DNA from: Streptomyces seoulensis
GTDB taxonomy: Bacteria > Actinomycetota > Actinomycetes > Streptomycetales > Streptomycetaceae
Assembly: GCF_004328625.1 (NCBI RefSeq)
Contig: NZ_CP032229.1
Coordinates: 1,984,001 to 2,048,000, forward strand
DNA: 64,000 bases
Direction of reading: 5' to 3'
A model generated the notes under the pieces. The model was not told the origin of the DNA and did no database searches. It was given only the letters and a program-made list of their open reading frames with translations. The position numbers were made by a program, and so were the translations under genes. This document shows positions 34,665 to 46,791 of the stretch, piece after piece (positions within the stretch are counted from its first letter, which is position 1; every line of letters starts with the position of its first letter).

Positions 34665-35861
34665 TCACGCGGACATCGGCCGCTGCACTCTGATCGACTG
34701 CAGCAGGCCCACCGCGATCCACACCGCGAACATCGAGGACCCGCCGTAGGAGACGAAGGGCAGCGGGAGACCGGTGACCGGCATGATGCCGAGCGTCATG
34801 CCGACGTTCTCGAACGCCTGGAAGGCGAACCAGGCGACGATGCCGGCGGCCACGATGGTGCCGTACAGCTCGGTCGAGTCGCGGGCGATGCGGCAGGCGC
34901 GCCACAGGATGACGCCGAGGAGGAGGATTATCAGGCCGGCCCCGAGGAAGCCGAGTTCCTCACCCGCGACGGTGAAGACGAAGTCGGTCTGCTGCTCCGG
35001 CACGAACTGGCCCGTGGTCTGCGAACCGTGGAACAGCCCGGAACCGGTCAGCCCGCCCGAGCCGATGGCGATGCGCGCCTGGTTGGTGTTGTAGCCGACG
35101 CCCGCCGGGTCCAGCTCCGGGTTGGCGAAGGCCGCGAACCGGTTGATCTGGTAGTCGTCCAGGATGTGCAACTGCCACACCGCGAGGGCACCGAGGGCAC
35201 CGGCCGAGATCAGGCCGAACACCCAGCGGTTGGAGGCGCCGGAGGCGAGCAGCACGCCCAGGATGATGATCACCATCACCATGACCGACCCCAGGTCGGG
35301 CATGAGCAGCACGATCAGGATCGGCACCGCCGCCAGCCCGAGCGCCTGGAGCACCGTGCGGTGGTCCGGGTACGCCTTGTCGCCCGCGTCGACCCGCGCG
35401 GACAGCAGCATCGCCATGCCCAGGATGATCGTGATCTTCACGAACTCCGAGGGCTGGACCGAGAAGCCGCCGCCGAACACGATCCAGGAGTGGGCGCCGT
35501 TGACGGTGGAGCCCAGCGGGGTCAGCACCGCGAGGATGCCGGCCACCGAGAGGCCGTAGAGGATCGGCACCGCGTTGCGCAGGCCGCGATGGCCCAGCCA
35601 CAGGGTGCCGATCATCAGGGCGAGCCCGATGCCGGTGTTCATGAAGTGCCGGATCAGGAAGTAGTACGGGTCGCCCTGGTTGATCTCGGTGCGGTTGCGG
35701 GTCGCCGAGAACACCAGCAGGGAGCCGATCATCGACAGCGCGAGCGCCGCCAGCAACATCGGCCAGTCCAGCCGGCGGGCCGCCGAGTCACGGGCGAAGA
35801 TCCTGGTCCAGCCGGCCCGCTGGGGGCCGTAGCCGGAGACGGAGAAGGTGTTGCCGGTCAT
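34665..35861 (-). CDS. rodA: Peptidoglycan glycosyltransferase RodA (SEDS family)
   Basis: Polymerises lipid II into glycan strands together with the class B PBP encoded just upstream. The 398-residue protein has about ten membrane spans and the SEDS signatures GAHSWIVFGGGFSVQPSEFVK (from residue ~121; the Gln-Pro-Ser-Glu stretch is invariant), PDLGSVMV and the C-terminal TGLPLPFVSYGGSSM. Its ATG overlaps the stop of the PBP2 gene (ATGA), so the two are translationally coupled. In S. coelicolor this cluster supports spore-wall synthesis. It is also called sfr in Streptomyces. Confidence 0.96.
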   Translation of the reverse strand: MTGNTFSVSGYGPQRAGWTRIFARDSAARRLDWPMLLAALALSMIGSLLVFSATRNRTEINQGDPYYFLIRHFMNTGIGLALMIGTLWLGHRGLRNAVPILYGLSVAGILAVLTPLGSTVNGAHSWIVFGGGFSVQPSEFVKITIILGMAMLLSARVDAGDKAYPDHRTVLQALGLAAVPILIVLLMPDLGSVMVMVIIILGVLLASGASNRWVFGLISAGALGALAVWQLHILDDYQINRFAAFANPELDPAGVGYNTNQARIAIGSGGLTGSGLFHGSQTTGQFVPEQQTDFVFTVAGEELGFLGAGLIILLLGVILWRACRIARDSTELYGTIVAAGIVAWFAFQAFENVGMTLGIMPVTGLPLPFVSYGGSSMFAVWIAVGLLQSIRVQRPMSA

Positions 35862-38104
35862 GTGCGCGTCCTCCGGCTCCCCCTCCGGCGGGGCCGCCTG
35901 CGGGTGTTGCTGTTGGTGTTGGGCGAGGGCGAGGTGGCGGGGGGCTGGTCCTCGCCGTTGCTGGTGTTGTCCTGCTGCGCCTTCTCGACGTCCTTGGCCG
36001 GGTCGCCGGCGACCTTCGGAGAGGCCACCGTGCCGTCGGGACGGACCTTCGGGAGGGTCTGCTGCGGATGCGGCAGCATCGCCCGCTTGTTGTCGATCGA
36101 GCCGTCGCCCTGGACGCCGTACAGCGCGCTGTAGATGTTGCGCACGGCCTCACCGGAGGCTCCGGAACCCGTACCGGCCTGGGCGATCGTCATGATCACC
36201 GTGTAGTCCTTGGAGTAGGTGGCGAGCCACGAGGTGGTCTGCTTGCCGTAGACCTCCGCCGTACCGGTCTTGCCGTGCAGCGGGATCTTGTCCTGCGGCC
36301 AGCCGCCGAACTTCCACGCGGCGGTACCCCGGGTGATGACGCCCGCGAAGGCGTCGTCCATGCCCTTGAGGGTGGCCTTGCTGACCGGCAGCTTGCCCGA
36401 GGGCCTCGGCTTCAGCTCGCGCACCGACTTGCCGTCCGCGCTGATGACCGCCTTGCCGATGCTCGGGTGGTACATCGTGCCGCCGTTGGCGACGGCGCCG
36501 TAGATCACCGCCTCCTGGATCGGCGTGACGAGGGTGTCGCCCTGGCCGATGGAGTAGTTGATCGAGTCGCCCTCACGCATCTTGTTGCCTTCGAGGCAGT
36601 TCTCGTAGGCGATCTTCTCGACGTACGACCCGTCCTTCTTGCCGTACTTGCACCAGGCGTCCTTGTTGGCCTTCCAGTAGTCCAGCTTCCACTGGCGGTC
36701 CGGGACGCGGCCGGTGACCTCGTTGGGCAGGTCGACGCCGGTCTCCTTGCCGAGGCCGAACTGGTGGGCGGCCTTGTAGAAGTAGTCCTTGGGCTGACCC
36801 TTCTTCGGGTTGATCCCGCCGTCCTTCTTCCACTGCTGGTCGGAGAGGTAGTAGAAGACGGTGTCGCAGGAGACCTCCAGCGCCCGGCCCAGCGGGATCG
36901 GGCCGAAGCTCTCGCCCTCGAAGTTCTTGAAGACCTGGCCGCCCACCGAGTACGAACTCGTGCAGGGGTAGCGGCCGTTGAAGTCGTAGCCCGCCTCGAC
37001 CGCGGCGGCCGTGGAGACCACCTTGAAGGTCGAGCCCGGTGCGGCCTGGCCCTGGATGGCCCGGTTCAGCAGCGGGTAGTCGGAGTTCTTGCCGGTGAGC
37101 GTCTTGTAGTCCTTGGCGGAGATGCCGCCGACCCAGACGTTCGGGTCGTAGTCGGGCGCCGAGGTCATGGCGACGATGCGGCCGGTCTTGGCCTCCATCA
37201 CCACGGCGGCACCGGAGTCCGCCTTGTAGTTGGTGCCGGTGATGCTGTCGAACTGCTGGCGGGCGACCTTCATCGCCTTGTCCAGCTCGAACTCGGTGAC
37301 CCGCTGGATGCGGGAGTCGATGCTGGTGACCAGGTTGGAGCCGGACTCCGCCGGGTCGGCCTGGGCCTTGCCGATGACCCGGCCGAGGTTGTCCACCTCG
37401 TACCGCGTGACGCCGGCCTTGCCGCGCAGCTCCTTGTCGTACTGCCGCTCCAGACCGGAACGGCCGACCATGTCGGAGCGCAGGTAGGGCGAGTCGGTGT
37501 CCTTGGCCTGCTGGATCTCGTCGTCGGTGACCGGGGAGAGGTAGCCGAGGACCTGGGAGGTGTGGGCCTTGCCCGGCGCGCCGTACCGGCGGACCGCCTC
37601 GGGCTCGGCGGTGATGCCGGGGAAGTCCTCGGCGCGCTCCCGGATCTGGAGGGCCTGCTTGGGCGTGGCCTCGTCGGTGATCGGGATCGGCTGGTAGGGC
37701 GAGCCGTTCCAGCAGGGCTGGGGGGTCTTGGCGTCGCACAGCCGGACCTTCTGCTGCACGTCCTCCGCCTTCAGGCCGAGGACGGCGGCGAGCTTGGCCA
37801 GGACGCCCTTGCCGTCGTCCTTCTGCTTGAGCAGGTCGGTGCGGGAGGCGGAGACGACGAGCCGCGTCTCGTTGTCCGCGAGCGGGATCCCGCGGGCGTC
37901 CAGGATGTCACCGCGCACGGCGGGGTCCACGACCTGCTGGACGTGGTTGCCGGACGCCTCCTTCTGGTACGCGGCGCCCTCGCGGATCTGGAGGTACCAC
38001 AGCCGGCCGCCGAGGGTGCCGAGCAGGGAGAGCACGAGGATCTGGATGACGACCAGCCGGATCTGGACCCGCGGGGTCCGCCCGGTCTCGGGGATATTGG
38101 TCAT
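35858..38104 (-). CDS. mrdA: Penicillin-binding protein 2 (class B transpeptidase)
   Basis: Cross-links peptidoglycan as partner of RodA. The 748-residue protein has one N-terminal membrane span (LVVIQILVLSLLGTLGGRLWYL), a PBP dimerisation domain, and the transpeptidase domain with SxxK in APGSTFKV, the SIGQG motif and KTGTAEV. The tail is Pro/Asn-rich and ends in a basic [14 protein letters not shown] stretch. The start ATG sits at the 3' side of a small hairpin (TGGGC/GCCCA) with no clear Shine-Dalgarno, so translation may depend on upstream coupling or structure. It follows mreD after 123 nt and overlaps rodA. Confidence 0.95.
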   Translation of the reverse strand: MTNIPETGRTPRVQIRLVVIQILVLSLLGTLGGRLWYLQIREGAAYQKEASGNHVQQVVDPAVRGDILDARGIPLADNETRLVVSASRTDLLKQKDDGKGVLAKLAAVLGLKAEDVQQKVRLCDAKTPQPCWNGSPYQPIPITDEATPKQALQIRERAEDFPGITAEPEAVRRYGAPGKAHTSQVLGYLSPVTDDEIQQAKDTDSPYLRSDMVGRSGLERQYDKELRGKAGVTRYEVDNLGRVIGKAQADPAESGSNLVTSIDSRIQRVTEFELDKAMKVARQQFDSITGTNYKADSGAAVVMEAKTGRIVAMTSAPDYDPNVWVGGISAKDYKTLTGKNSDYPLLNRAIQGQAAPGSTFKVVSTAAAVEAGYDFNGRYPCTSSYSVGGQVFKNFEGESFGPIPLGRALEVSCDTVFYYLSDQQWKKDGGINPKKGQPKDYFYKAAHQFGLGKETGVDLPNEVTGRVPDRQWKLDYWKANKDAWCKYGKKDGSYVEKIAYENCLEGNKMREGDSINYSIGQGDTLVTPIQEAVIYGAVANGGTMYHPSIGKAVISADGKSVRELKPRPSGKLPVSKATLKGMDDAFAGVITRGTAAWKFGGWPQDKIPLHGKTGTAEVYGKQTTSWLATYSKDYTVIMTIAQAGTGSGASGEAVRNIYSALYGVQGDGSIDNKRAMLPHPQQTLPKVRPDGTVASPKVAGDPAKDVEKAQQDNTSNGEDQPPATSPSPNTNSNTRRRPRRRGSRRTRT

Positions 38105-38227
38105 GGGCGCAGCCCATTCATGGGAAGGGCGGTGGCGGGCGACGGGTGGGCGGTCACTGCTGCTGACTCCCCCTCTCAGCGCGGGAAACGATGTGCGCGT
38201 ACGGACGACAGGTGAACTCGGGCGTCA

Positions 38228-38902
38228 TCACAGCCGCTTGACCCCCTTGATCCGGCCGACGCGGGCGGAGCGGGTGCGGGCCCTGGCCTTCAGCGCGCCG
38301 AAGCCCCGCTGGGAGCCGATGCGCAGCCCGGTGCCGGAGGAGAGCCAGCCCGAGGAGATGTTCCCGGCCTTGGCTGCGGGGCCGGACTCGGCCAGCGGGT
38401 CGTTGTCCGCGCGGCGGGCCAGCCACATCACGCCGGGCACCACGAAGGGGGCCAGCAGCAGGTCGTACAGCGCGGCCGAGAACAGCAGGCCGGGCAGGCC
38501 GACATGGCGGGCGGCGGTGTCGCCGACGAGGGCGCCGACGCCCGCGTAGAGCAGGGTGGAGCCGATCGCGGCGGCGACCACGACGGCCATCGGGCCGGTC
38601 GCGGACTTCAGCCGGCCGGTCTCGGGCTTGACCAGACCGGCGAAGTAGCCGATGACGCACAGCACGAGGGCGTAGCGGCCGGCCGCGTGGTCGGCGGGCG
38701 GGGCGAGGTCCGCGAGCAGTCCGGCGCCGAAGCCGACCAGGGCGCCGCCGACATGGCCGTACACCAGGGCGAGGCCGAGGACGGTCAGCAGCAGCAGGTC
38801 GGGCACGGCGCCGGGCAGGTGCAGGCGGGCCAGGACACTCACCTGGATCACCAGGGCGACGACCACCAGCACGGTGGAGAGCAGGACGCGGTTGAGGCGC
38901 AT
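38228..38902 (-). CDS. mreD: Rod-shape-determining membrane protein MreD
   Basis: A 224-residue integral membrane protein of the elongation/spore-wall complex. The N-terminal VLLSTVLVVVALVIQVSVLARL and AVPDLLLLTVLGLALVYG match the family, with about five spans in total. A ~55-residue basic cytoplasmic tail follows (WLSSGTGLRIGSQRGFGALK onward) and is longer than in rods such as Escherichia coli. The ATG has AGGAG 8 nt upstream, 13 nt after the mreC stop codon, so the genes are tightly coupled. Confidence 0.92.
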   Translation of the reverse strand: MRLNRVLLSTVLVVVALVIQVSVLARLHLPGAVPDLLLLTVLGLALVYGHVGGALVGFGAGLLADLAPPADHAAGRYALVLCVIGYFAGLVKPETGRLKSATGPMAVVVAAAIGSTLLYAGVGALVGDTAARHVGLPGLLFSAALYDLLLAPFVVPGVMWLARRADNDPLAESGPAAKAGNISSGWLSSGTGLRIGSQRGFGALKARARTRSARVGRIKGVKRL

Positions 38903-38915
38903 GGGGGTTCAGCTC

Positions 38916-39872
38916 CTACTGCTGCTGGCCGTCGGTGTCGGTGCCGTCCGGCGCGGAGCCGTTCGCCGACGGGGTGACGGTGACGGTCACCGTGGGCGTC
39001 GGGACCGGCTTGGGCTTGGCCGGGAGGACCTCGTCGCGCGGGTCCTTCTTCGGTCCCGCCACGACCACGCCGACGATGTCGAGCTTGCTGAAGCCGACGT
39101 ACGGGGTGACGTAGAGCGTGCGGGTCAGGCCGCCGCCGGAGGGGTCGACGCGGGAGACCACGCCGACCGGGACGCCGGGCACGAACGGCTTGTCGGCCTG
39201 GGAGCCGAAGGTGACGAGCCGGTCGCCCTTCTTGACCTCCGCCTTGCCGTTGAGGAGTTCGACGCGCAGCGGGCGGTCGCCCTGGCCGGAGGCGAAGCCG
39301 AGTTCGTCGCCCGCCTCCATCCGGGTGCCGACGGTGAAGTCGGGGTCGTTGGCGAGCAGCACGGTGGCGGTGTCGGGGCCGACCGTGGTGACGCGGCCGA
39401 CCAGGCCGTCACCGTTCAGTACGGTCATGTCCCGCTTGATGCCGTTGTCGGCGCCCGCGTCGATGGTGATGGTCCAGGAGAAGCCCTGGGCCGCTCCTAT
39501 GGCGATGACCTGGGCGCCCTTGATGCCGTACTGGCCCTGACCCGCGACCTTCAGCATCTTGTCGAGCTGGTTCAGGCGGCTGCGGGTGCGGTCGTCGCTG
39601 CCCAGCTTGGCCTTGAGCGCCGCGTTCTCCTTCTCCATGACGGCGAGCCGGTCATGGCGGTCTCCGGAGTCCCGTACGGCGGAGACGGCGTTGCCCACCG
39701 GGTCCACCGCCGAGGACATTCCGTTCTCGATCGGGCCGAAGGCCGCTGCCGCGGCCTGCCGGGCTCCGTCGACCGGGGAGTTCCGGCCTCCGCGGATGTC
39801 CACCGTGATCAGTGCGAACGCGATGGCGATCAGCAGGACCAGGAGCAGCCGGCTCTCTTTCGTGTCCCTCAC
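38916..39872 (-). CDS. mreC: Rod-shape-determining protein MreC
   Basis: A 318-residue protein linking MreB to the periplasmic-side wall enzymes. One N-terminal span (RLLLVLLIAIAFALITVD) is followed by a coiled coil (about residues 67-105, RHDRLAVMEKENAALKAKLG) and a double beta-barrel domain (FSWTITIDAGADNGIKRDM onward). The Thr/Pro-rich tail ends in GTDTDGQQQ. The GTG start has GGAAGGG 11 nt upstream. It precedes mreD by 13 nt and follows mreB after 166 nt, where a small CGGGG/CCCCG hairpin (39906-39918) lies. Confidence 0.95.
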   Translation of the reverse strand: MRDTKESRLLLVLLIAIAFALITVDIRGGRNSPVDGARQAAAAAFGPIENGMSSAVDPVGNAVSAVRDSGDRHDRLAVMEKENAALKAKLGSDDRTRSRLNQLDKMLKVAGQGQYGIKGAQVIAIGAAQGFSWTITIDAGADNGIKRDMTVLNGDGLVGRVTTVGPDTATVLLANDPDFTVGTRMEAGDELGFASGQGDRPLRVELLNGKAEVKKGDRLVTFGSQADKPFVPGVPVGVVSRVDPSGGGLTRTLYVTPYVGFSKLDIVGVVVAGPKKDPRDEVLPAKPKPVPTPTVTVTVTPSANGSAPDGTDTDGQQQ

Positions 39873-40038
39873 GTGCGGCGGCCGTGCCCTTCCTCTATAG
39901 GAATTCGGGGAACCCCCGATAAAGCGCCGTTGCCGATGCGCGAATCGAAGGGGGTCCGTTGGGGGAGCTTATGCCTCTATATCAACGATCCGCCGCACGA
40001 GAGCAGAACGTCTCATGCGGCGGAATCGGAGTGTCATG

Positions 40039-41070
40039 TCATCGGCGCGGCTGCGCGTCGAGCACCTGCTGCAGCGCCTCGAACTCCTCGACGCACTTGC
40101 CGGAACCGAGCGCGACGCTGTCGAGCGGGTCCTCGGCGATGTGGATCGGCATGCCGGTCTCCCGGCGCAGCCGCTCGTCGAGGCCGCGCAGCAGGGCGCC
40201 GCCGCCGGTCAGCACGATGCCCCGGTCCATGATGTCGCCGGACAGCTCCGGCGGGCACTTGTCCAGGGTCGTCTTGACGGCGTCGACGATCGCGTTGACC
40301 GGTTCCTCGATCGCCTTGCGCACCTCCGCCGCGGAGATGACGACGGTCTTGGGCAGCCCGGACACCAGGTCCCGGCCGCGGACTTCGGTGTGCTCGTCGG
40401 AGTCGAGGTCGTACGCCGAACCGATCGTGATCTTGATCTGTTCGGCCGTCCGCTCACCCAGCAGAAGGCTGTACTCCTTCTTGATGTACTGGATGATCGC
40501 GTTGTCCAGTTCGTCACCCGCGACGCGGATGGACTGGGCGGTGACGATGCCGCCGAGGGAGATGACCGCGACCTCCGTGGTGCCGCCGCCGATGTCCACC
40601 ACCATGTTGCCCGTGGCCTCGTGGACCGGCAGGCCGGAGCCGATGGCCGCGGCCATGGGCTCCTCGATGATGTGCACCTGGCGGGCGCCCGCCTGGGAGG
40701 AGGCTTCGATGACGGCGCGCCGCTCGACGCCGGTGATGCCCGAGGGCACGCAGACGACGACCCGAGGCCGGGCCAGATACCGCCGCTTGTGGATCTTCAG
40801 GATGAAGTAGCGGAGCATCCGCTCGGTGATCTCGAAGTCGGCGATCACGCCGTCCTTCAGCGGCCGCACGGCGACGATGTTGCCCGGCGTGCGGCCGATC
40901 ATCTTCTTCGCTTCGGCGCCGACCGCGAGGATTCCACCGGTGTTGGTGTTGATCGCCACGACGGACGGCTCGTTGAGTACGATCCCGCGACCCCTGACGT
41001 ACACCAGCGTGTTGGCGGTCCCGAGGTCGACAGCCATGTCACGGCCGATGAACGACATTGAGTTCCCCAT
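40039..41070 (-). CDS. mreB: Actin-like cell-shape protein MreB
   Basis: A 343-residue actin homologue that polymerises on ATP. In Streptomyces it acts mainly in spore-wall formation. Motifs are [15 protein letters not shown] (phosphate 1), [18 protein letters not shown] (phosphate 2) and the adenosine region [16 protein letters not shown]. The N-terminal MSFIGRD can form a membrane-binding helix. ATG at 41070 gives the common annotation; ATG at 41058, with GGGGAA 5 nt upstream, has the better ribosome site. It heads the mreB-mreC-mreD-pbp2-rodA cluster, after a 329-nt leader and promoter region. Confidence 0.97.
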   Translation of the reverse strand: MGNSMSFIGRDMAVDLGTANTLVYVRGRGIVLNEPSVVAINTNTGGILAVGAEAKKMIGRTPGNIVAVRPLKDGVIADFEITERMLRYFILKIHKRRYLARPRVVVCVPSGITGVERRAVIEASSQAGARQVHIIEEPMAAAIGSGLPVHEATGNMVVDIGGGTTEVAVISLGGIVTAQSIRVAGDELDNAIIQYIKKEYSLLLGERTAEQIKITIGSAYDLDSDEHTEVRGRDLVSGLPKTVVISAAEVRKAIEEPVNAIVDAVKTTLDKCPPELSGDIMDRGIVLTGGGALLRGLDERLRRETGMPIHIAEDPLDSVALGSGKCVEEFEALQQVLDAQPRR

Positions 41071-41399
41071 CAGGATTCGACGGGCCTTCCCTGGAAGCTT
41101 TTGAGGGCTTTTCAGGTCGGCGAGGTGGGTGCGGTGACGTGAAGGCTTCCATCGTAGACGCGCCTGCACGAACACCGCGCGAGGGTCTTCGCCCATTGTC
41201 AGCAGATGGCGCGCCGCCTCGCTTGTGGAGACGGTCCATCGGGGGCATGCGTTCCCCCGAACGGCAACGCATATGCCGAGGGACGGCCGAAATGGTACGG
41301 CCGCCCGGTGGCGGGATATCCGGAAGGTCTGACGGACCCTCAGAAAAAATTCCCTAAAACTCCTTACGGCGTGGCCCCGACGGGCCCGCACCGCACCGG
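41071..41399 (-). promoter_or_regulatory. mreB upstream region
   Basis: A 329-nt non-coding stretch between ndk and mreB, with no open frame of good codon use. It holds a palindrome CGTTC-CCCC-GAACG (41250-41263) that could be an operator, and an A/T-rich segment (41343-41356, CAGAAAAAATTCCC) just past ndk. The mre promoters must lie here; I cannot place a -10 or -35 with confidence. Confidence 0.5.
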
Positions 41400-41813
41400 T
41401 CAGTCACGACCCGGAAAGAAAATCTTCACCTCGCGCTCGGCGGACTCCTCCGAGTCCGAGGCGTGGATCAGGTTCTCGCGCACGATGACACCGAAGTCGC
41501 CCCGGATGGAACCGGGAGCCGCCGCGATCGGGTCCGTCGGCCCGGCGAGCTGCCGCACACCCTCGATGACCCGCTCCCCCTCGACGATCATCGCGACGAC
41601 GGGGCCGGAGGACATGAACTGCACCAGCGGCTCGTAGAACGGCTTGCCCTCGTGCTCGCCGTAGTGCGTCTCCAGCGTGCCCCGGTCCAGCTCGCGCAGC
41701 TCCAGCGCCGCGATCCGCCAGTCGGCCTTGCGCTCGATACGGCCGATGATCTCGCCGATCAGGCCACGCCGGACGGCGTCGGGCTTGAGCAGGACGAGGG
41801 TGCGCTGGGTCAC
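41400..41813 (-). CDS. ndk: Nucleoside diphosphate kinase
   Basis: Transfers the gamma phosphate between nucleoside triphosphates and diphosphates through a phospho-His. The 137-residue protein starts [21 protein letters not shown] and has the active-site His in [19 protein letters not shown]. The GTG at 41813 has AAGGAG 6 nt upstream, which excludes the longer in-frame extension. It follows the DUF4233 gene by 61 nt in the folC-DUF4233-ndk order usual in actinobacteria. Confidence 0.97.
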   Translation of the reverse strand: MTQRTLVLLKPDAVRRGLIGEIIGRIERKADWRIAALELRELDRGTLETHYGEHEGKPFYEPLVQFMSSGPVVAMIVEGERVIEGVRQLAGPTDPIAAAPGSIRGDFGVIVRENLIHASDSEESAEREVKIFFPGRD

Positions 41814-41874
41814 GAGGGGCTCCTTACGACTGACGTGCGGTGGCACGAGGTTACAGGGCGTGTCCGTGCCCTCG

Positions 41875-42240
41875 TCACGCAGCGTCAGCCGTAGGGGAGG
41901 AGCCGGCCTCGGCGGCCGCCGCGAAGCGGGCCTTGGCCTCGTCGACCTTGCGGCCGTAGTGGACCGAGGCCCACCACAGGGCCGCGAAGACGGCGCCCAT
42001 GAAGTACATCATCGGGACGAAGAAGCCCGAGGCGATCAGAGCGAGCTGGAGGGCCCAGCCGAGGGCGACGCCGCCCGGCCGGGTCACCATGCCGCACAGC
42101 AGCACGGACAGCACCATGGCGACCCCGCAGACCCACCACACCGTGGACACGGCCAGCGAGGGGTCCTTCATGGCGACCAGACCGGCGAACCCGATGACGA
42201 AGAACTCGCCGATCAGCGTCGATGAACAGAGCGTACGCAC
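41875..42240 (-). CDS. DUF4233 membrane protein
   Basis: A 121-residue protein with four membrane spans (FFVIGFAGLVAM, STVWWVCGVAMVLSVLLCGM, ALGWALQLALIASGFFV, PMMYFMGAVFAALWWASVHYG) and an Ala-rich cytoplasmic tail. This family is regularly found between folC and ndk in actinobacteria; its function is unknown. It starts at a GTG 12 nt after the folC stop codon and is surely co-transcribed with folC. Confidence 0.9.
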   Translation of the reverse strand: MRTLCSSTLIGEFFVIGFAGLVAMKDPSLAVSTVWWVCGVAMVLSVLLCGMVTRPGGVALGWALQLALIASGFFVPMMYFMGAVFAALWWASVHYGRKVDEAKARFAAAAEAGSSPTADAA

Positions 42241-42252
42241 GAGCGGTTTACC

Positions 42253-43767
42253 TCAGCCCTTCCGAAGCAGCAGGCGTGCCTCGCCCACCGTGATGACCGA
42301 ACCGGTGACCAGCACGCCGCCGCCGGCGAACTCGCCCTCCTCCTCGGCCAGCGTGATCGCGGCCTCCAGCGCCTCCGGCAGCCGGGGCTCGACCTGGACG
42401 CGGTCCTCGCCGAACACCTCGACGGCGATACCGGCCAGCTCGTCCGCGTCCATCGCGCGGTGGCTGGAGTTCTGCGTGACGACGACCTCCGCGAAGATCG
42501 GCTCGAACGCCTCCAGCACCCCGCGCACGTTCTTGTCCGCGCTCGCCCCGACCACACCGATCAGCCGGCTGAAGTCGAACGACTCCCGCACCGCCTCGGC
42601 GGTCGCCGCGGCGCCGGCCGGGTTGTGCGCGGCGTCCAGCACGACGGTCGGGGAACGGCGGACGATCTCCAGCCGGCCCGGCGAGGATACGGCGGCGAAC
42701 GCCTTGCGCACGGTGTCGATGTCCAGCGGCTCGGCGCGCTCGGCACCGACCCCGAAGAACGCCTCGACGGCGGCGAGCGCGACGGCCGCGTTGTGCGCCT
42801 GGTGGGCGCCGTGCAGCGGGAGGTAGACGTCGGGGTACTCGCCACCCAGTCCGCGCAGGGTGAGCAACTGGCCGCCGACGGCGACCTGGCGGTCCACCAC
42901 GCCGAACTCCATGCCCTCGCGGGCCACGGTGGCGTTCTCCTCGACGGCCTTCTTCAGCAGCACCTGGGCCGCGTCGACCGGCTGCTGGGCCATGATCACG
43001 GTCGAGTCCGGCTTGATGATGCCGGCCTTCTCGGTGGCGATCAGCTCGGGCGTCCCGCCGAGGCGGTCGGTGTGGTCCAGCGAGATCGGCATGACCACGG
43101 CCACGTCGCCGTCGATCACGTTGGTCGCGTCCCAGCTGCCGCCCATGCCGACCTCGACCACGGCGACGTCCACGGGCGCGTCCGCGAAGGCGGCGTACGC
43201 CATGCCGGTGAGCACCTCGAAGAAGGAGAGGCGGTGCTCCTGGGCGGTGTCGACCATCTCGACGTACGGCTTGATGTCGTCGTACGTCTCGATGAACCGC
43301 TCGGCGCTGATCGGGGCGCCGTCCAGGCTGATGCGCTCGGTCACCGACTGCACGTGGGGGCTGGTGTAGCGGCCGGTGCGCAGTTCGAAGGCGCCGAGCA
43401 GGGCCTCGATCATGCGAGCGGTGGAGGTCTTGCCGTTGGTGCCGGTGATGTGGATGGAGGGGTACGCGCGCTGGGGGTCGCCCAGGACGTCCATCAGGGC
43501 GGCGATCCGGGTGACGGACGGCTCCAGCTTGGTCTCGCCCCAGCGGGTGGCCAGCTCGGTCTCCACCGCGCGCAGGGCGCGGTCCACCTCGGGGTCCTCG
43601 GGACGGGCCGGTACGTCGGCCTCCGGCGGGCCGCCCTGGGTACGCAGGGTGCGGCTGCCGGCCTCGATGACGGCGAGGTCGGGGTCGCGGTCGGTCTCCT
43701 CGGCGACGATGTCGTCGAAGTCGGCGAGGGGGTCGGGCGTGTCGTTGTTACCGGGCGAGTCGCTCAC
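42253..43767 (-). CDS. folC: Bifunctional folylpolyglutamate / dihydrofolate synthase
   Basis: An ATP-dependent ligase that adds glutamate to (dihydro)folate, and may form dihydrofolate from dihydropteroate. The 504-residue Mur-ligase-fold protein has the P-loop HITGTNGKTSTARMIEALL, the omega-loop region GRYTSPHVQSVTERI, and DAAHNPAGA in the C-terminal domain. The first ~70 residues are an acidic extension before the core. It heads the folC-DUF4233-ndk unit, 262 nt from valS. Confidence 0.95.
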   Translation of the reverse strand: MSDSPGNNDTPDPLADFDDIVAEETDRDPDLAVIEAGSRTLRTQGGPPEADVPARPEDPEVDRALRAVETELATRWGETKLEPSVTRIAALMDVLGDPQRAYPSIHITGTNGKTSTARMIEALLGAFELRTGRYTSPHVQSVTERISLDGAPISAERFIETYDDIKPYVEMVDTAQEHRLSFFEVLTGMAYAAFADAPVDVAVVEVGMGGSWDATNVIDGDVAVVMPISLDHTDRLGGTPELIATEKAGIIKPDSTVIMAQQPVDAAQVLLKKAVEENATVAREGMEFGVVDRQVAVGGQLLTLRGLGGEYPDVYLPLHGAHQAHNAAVALAAVEAFFGVGAERAEPLDIDTVRKAFAAVSSPGRLEIVRRSPTVVLDAAHNPAGAAATAEAVRESFDFSRLIGVVGASADKNVRGVLEAFEPIFAEVVVTQNSSHRAMDADELAGIAVEVFGEDRVQVEPRLPEALEAAITLAEEEGEFAGGGVLVTGSVITVGEARLLLRKG

Positions 43768-43989
43768 GCCGCCCAGTCTACGGAGCGGGTGGTGTCTCGC
43801 GCGTGGTGGTCTCCACCCACGTGTTCGGCCGCGGCGCCGTCGTGGCCGGTCGCGCAGTTCCCCGCGCCCCTGGGTAGGCGCAGCTCAGCCTCACTGGAAT
43901 CCTCCCCCCTGCCCAGCTGCGGGCAGTCGTGCCGCTGGGCGGCACGGGTGGGCGCAGCGGCACCACTCGCGGCGCCGCGGGCAGACGAC

Positions 43990-44020
43990 GGCCCCCGGCG
44001 TCGCGTGGACGCCGGGGGCC
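43990..44020 (-). terminator. Terminator downstream of valS
   Basis: A 13-bp perfect stem (GGCCCCCGGCGTC and its complement) with a 5-nt loop lies 10 nt past the valS stop codon. The rest of the 43768-44029 gap shows no gene. Confidence 0.82.
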
Positions 44021-44029
44021 TTCGCTCGG

Positions 44030-46654
<2,625 letters not shown>

Positions 46655-46791
46655 GGGGGTCAGTTTAGAGGTGCCACGGGGTGCTCCCGAAACGCGTTTG
46701 TTCTGTAACGGTGCGGCCCCCGGTGCCACCTGTCCTCGCGCCCTGGGCAAGGATGGCGGCAACACCTGAACATCTGGAGGGGAACCCAGCC

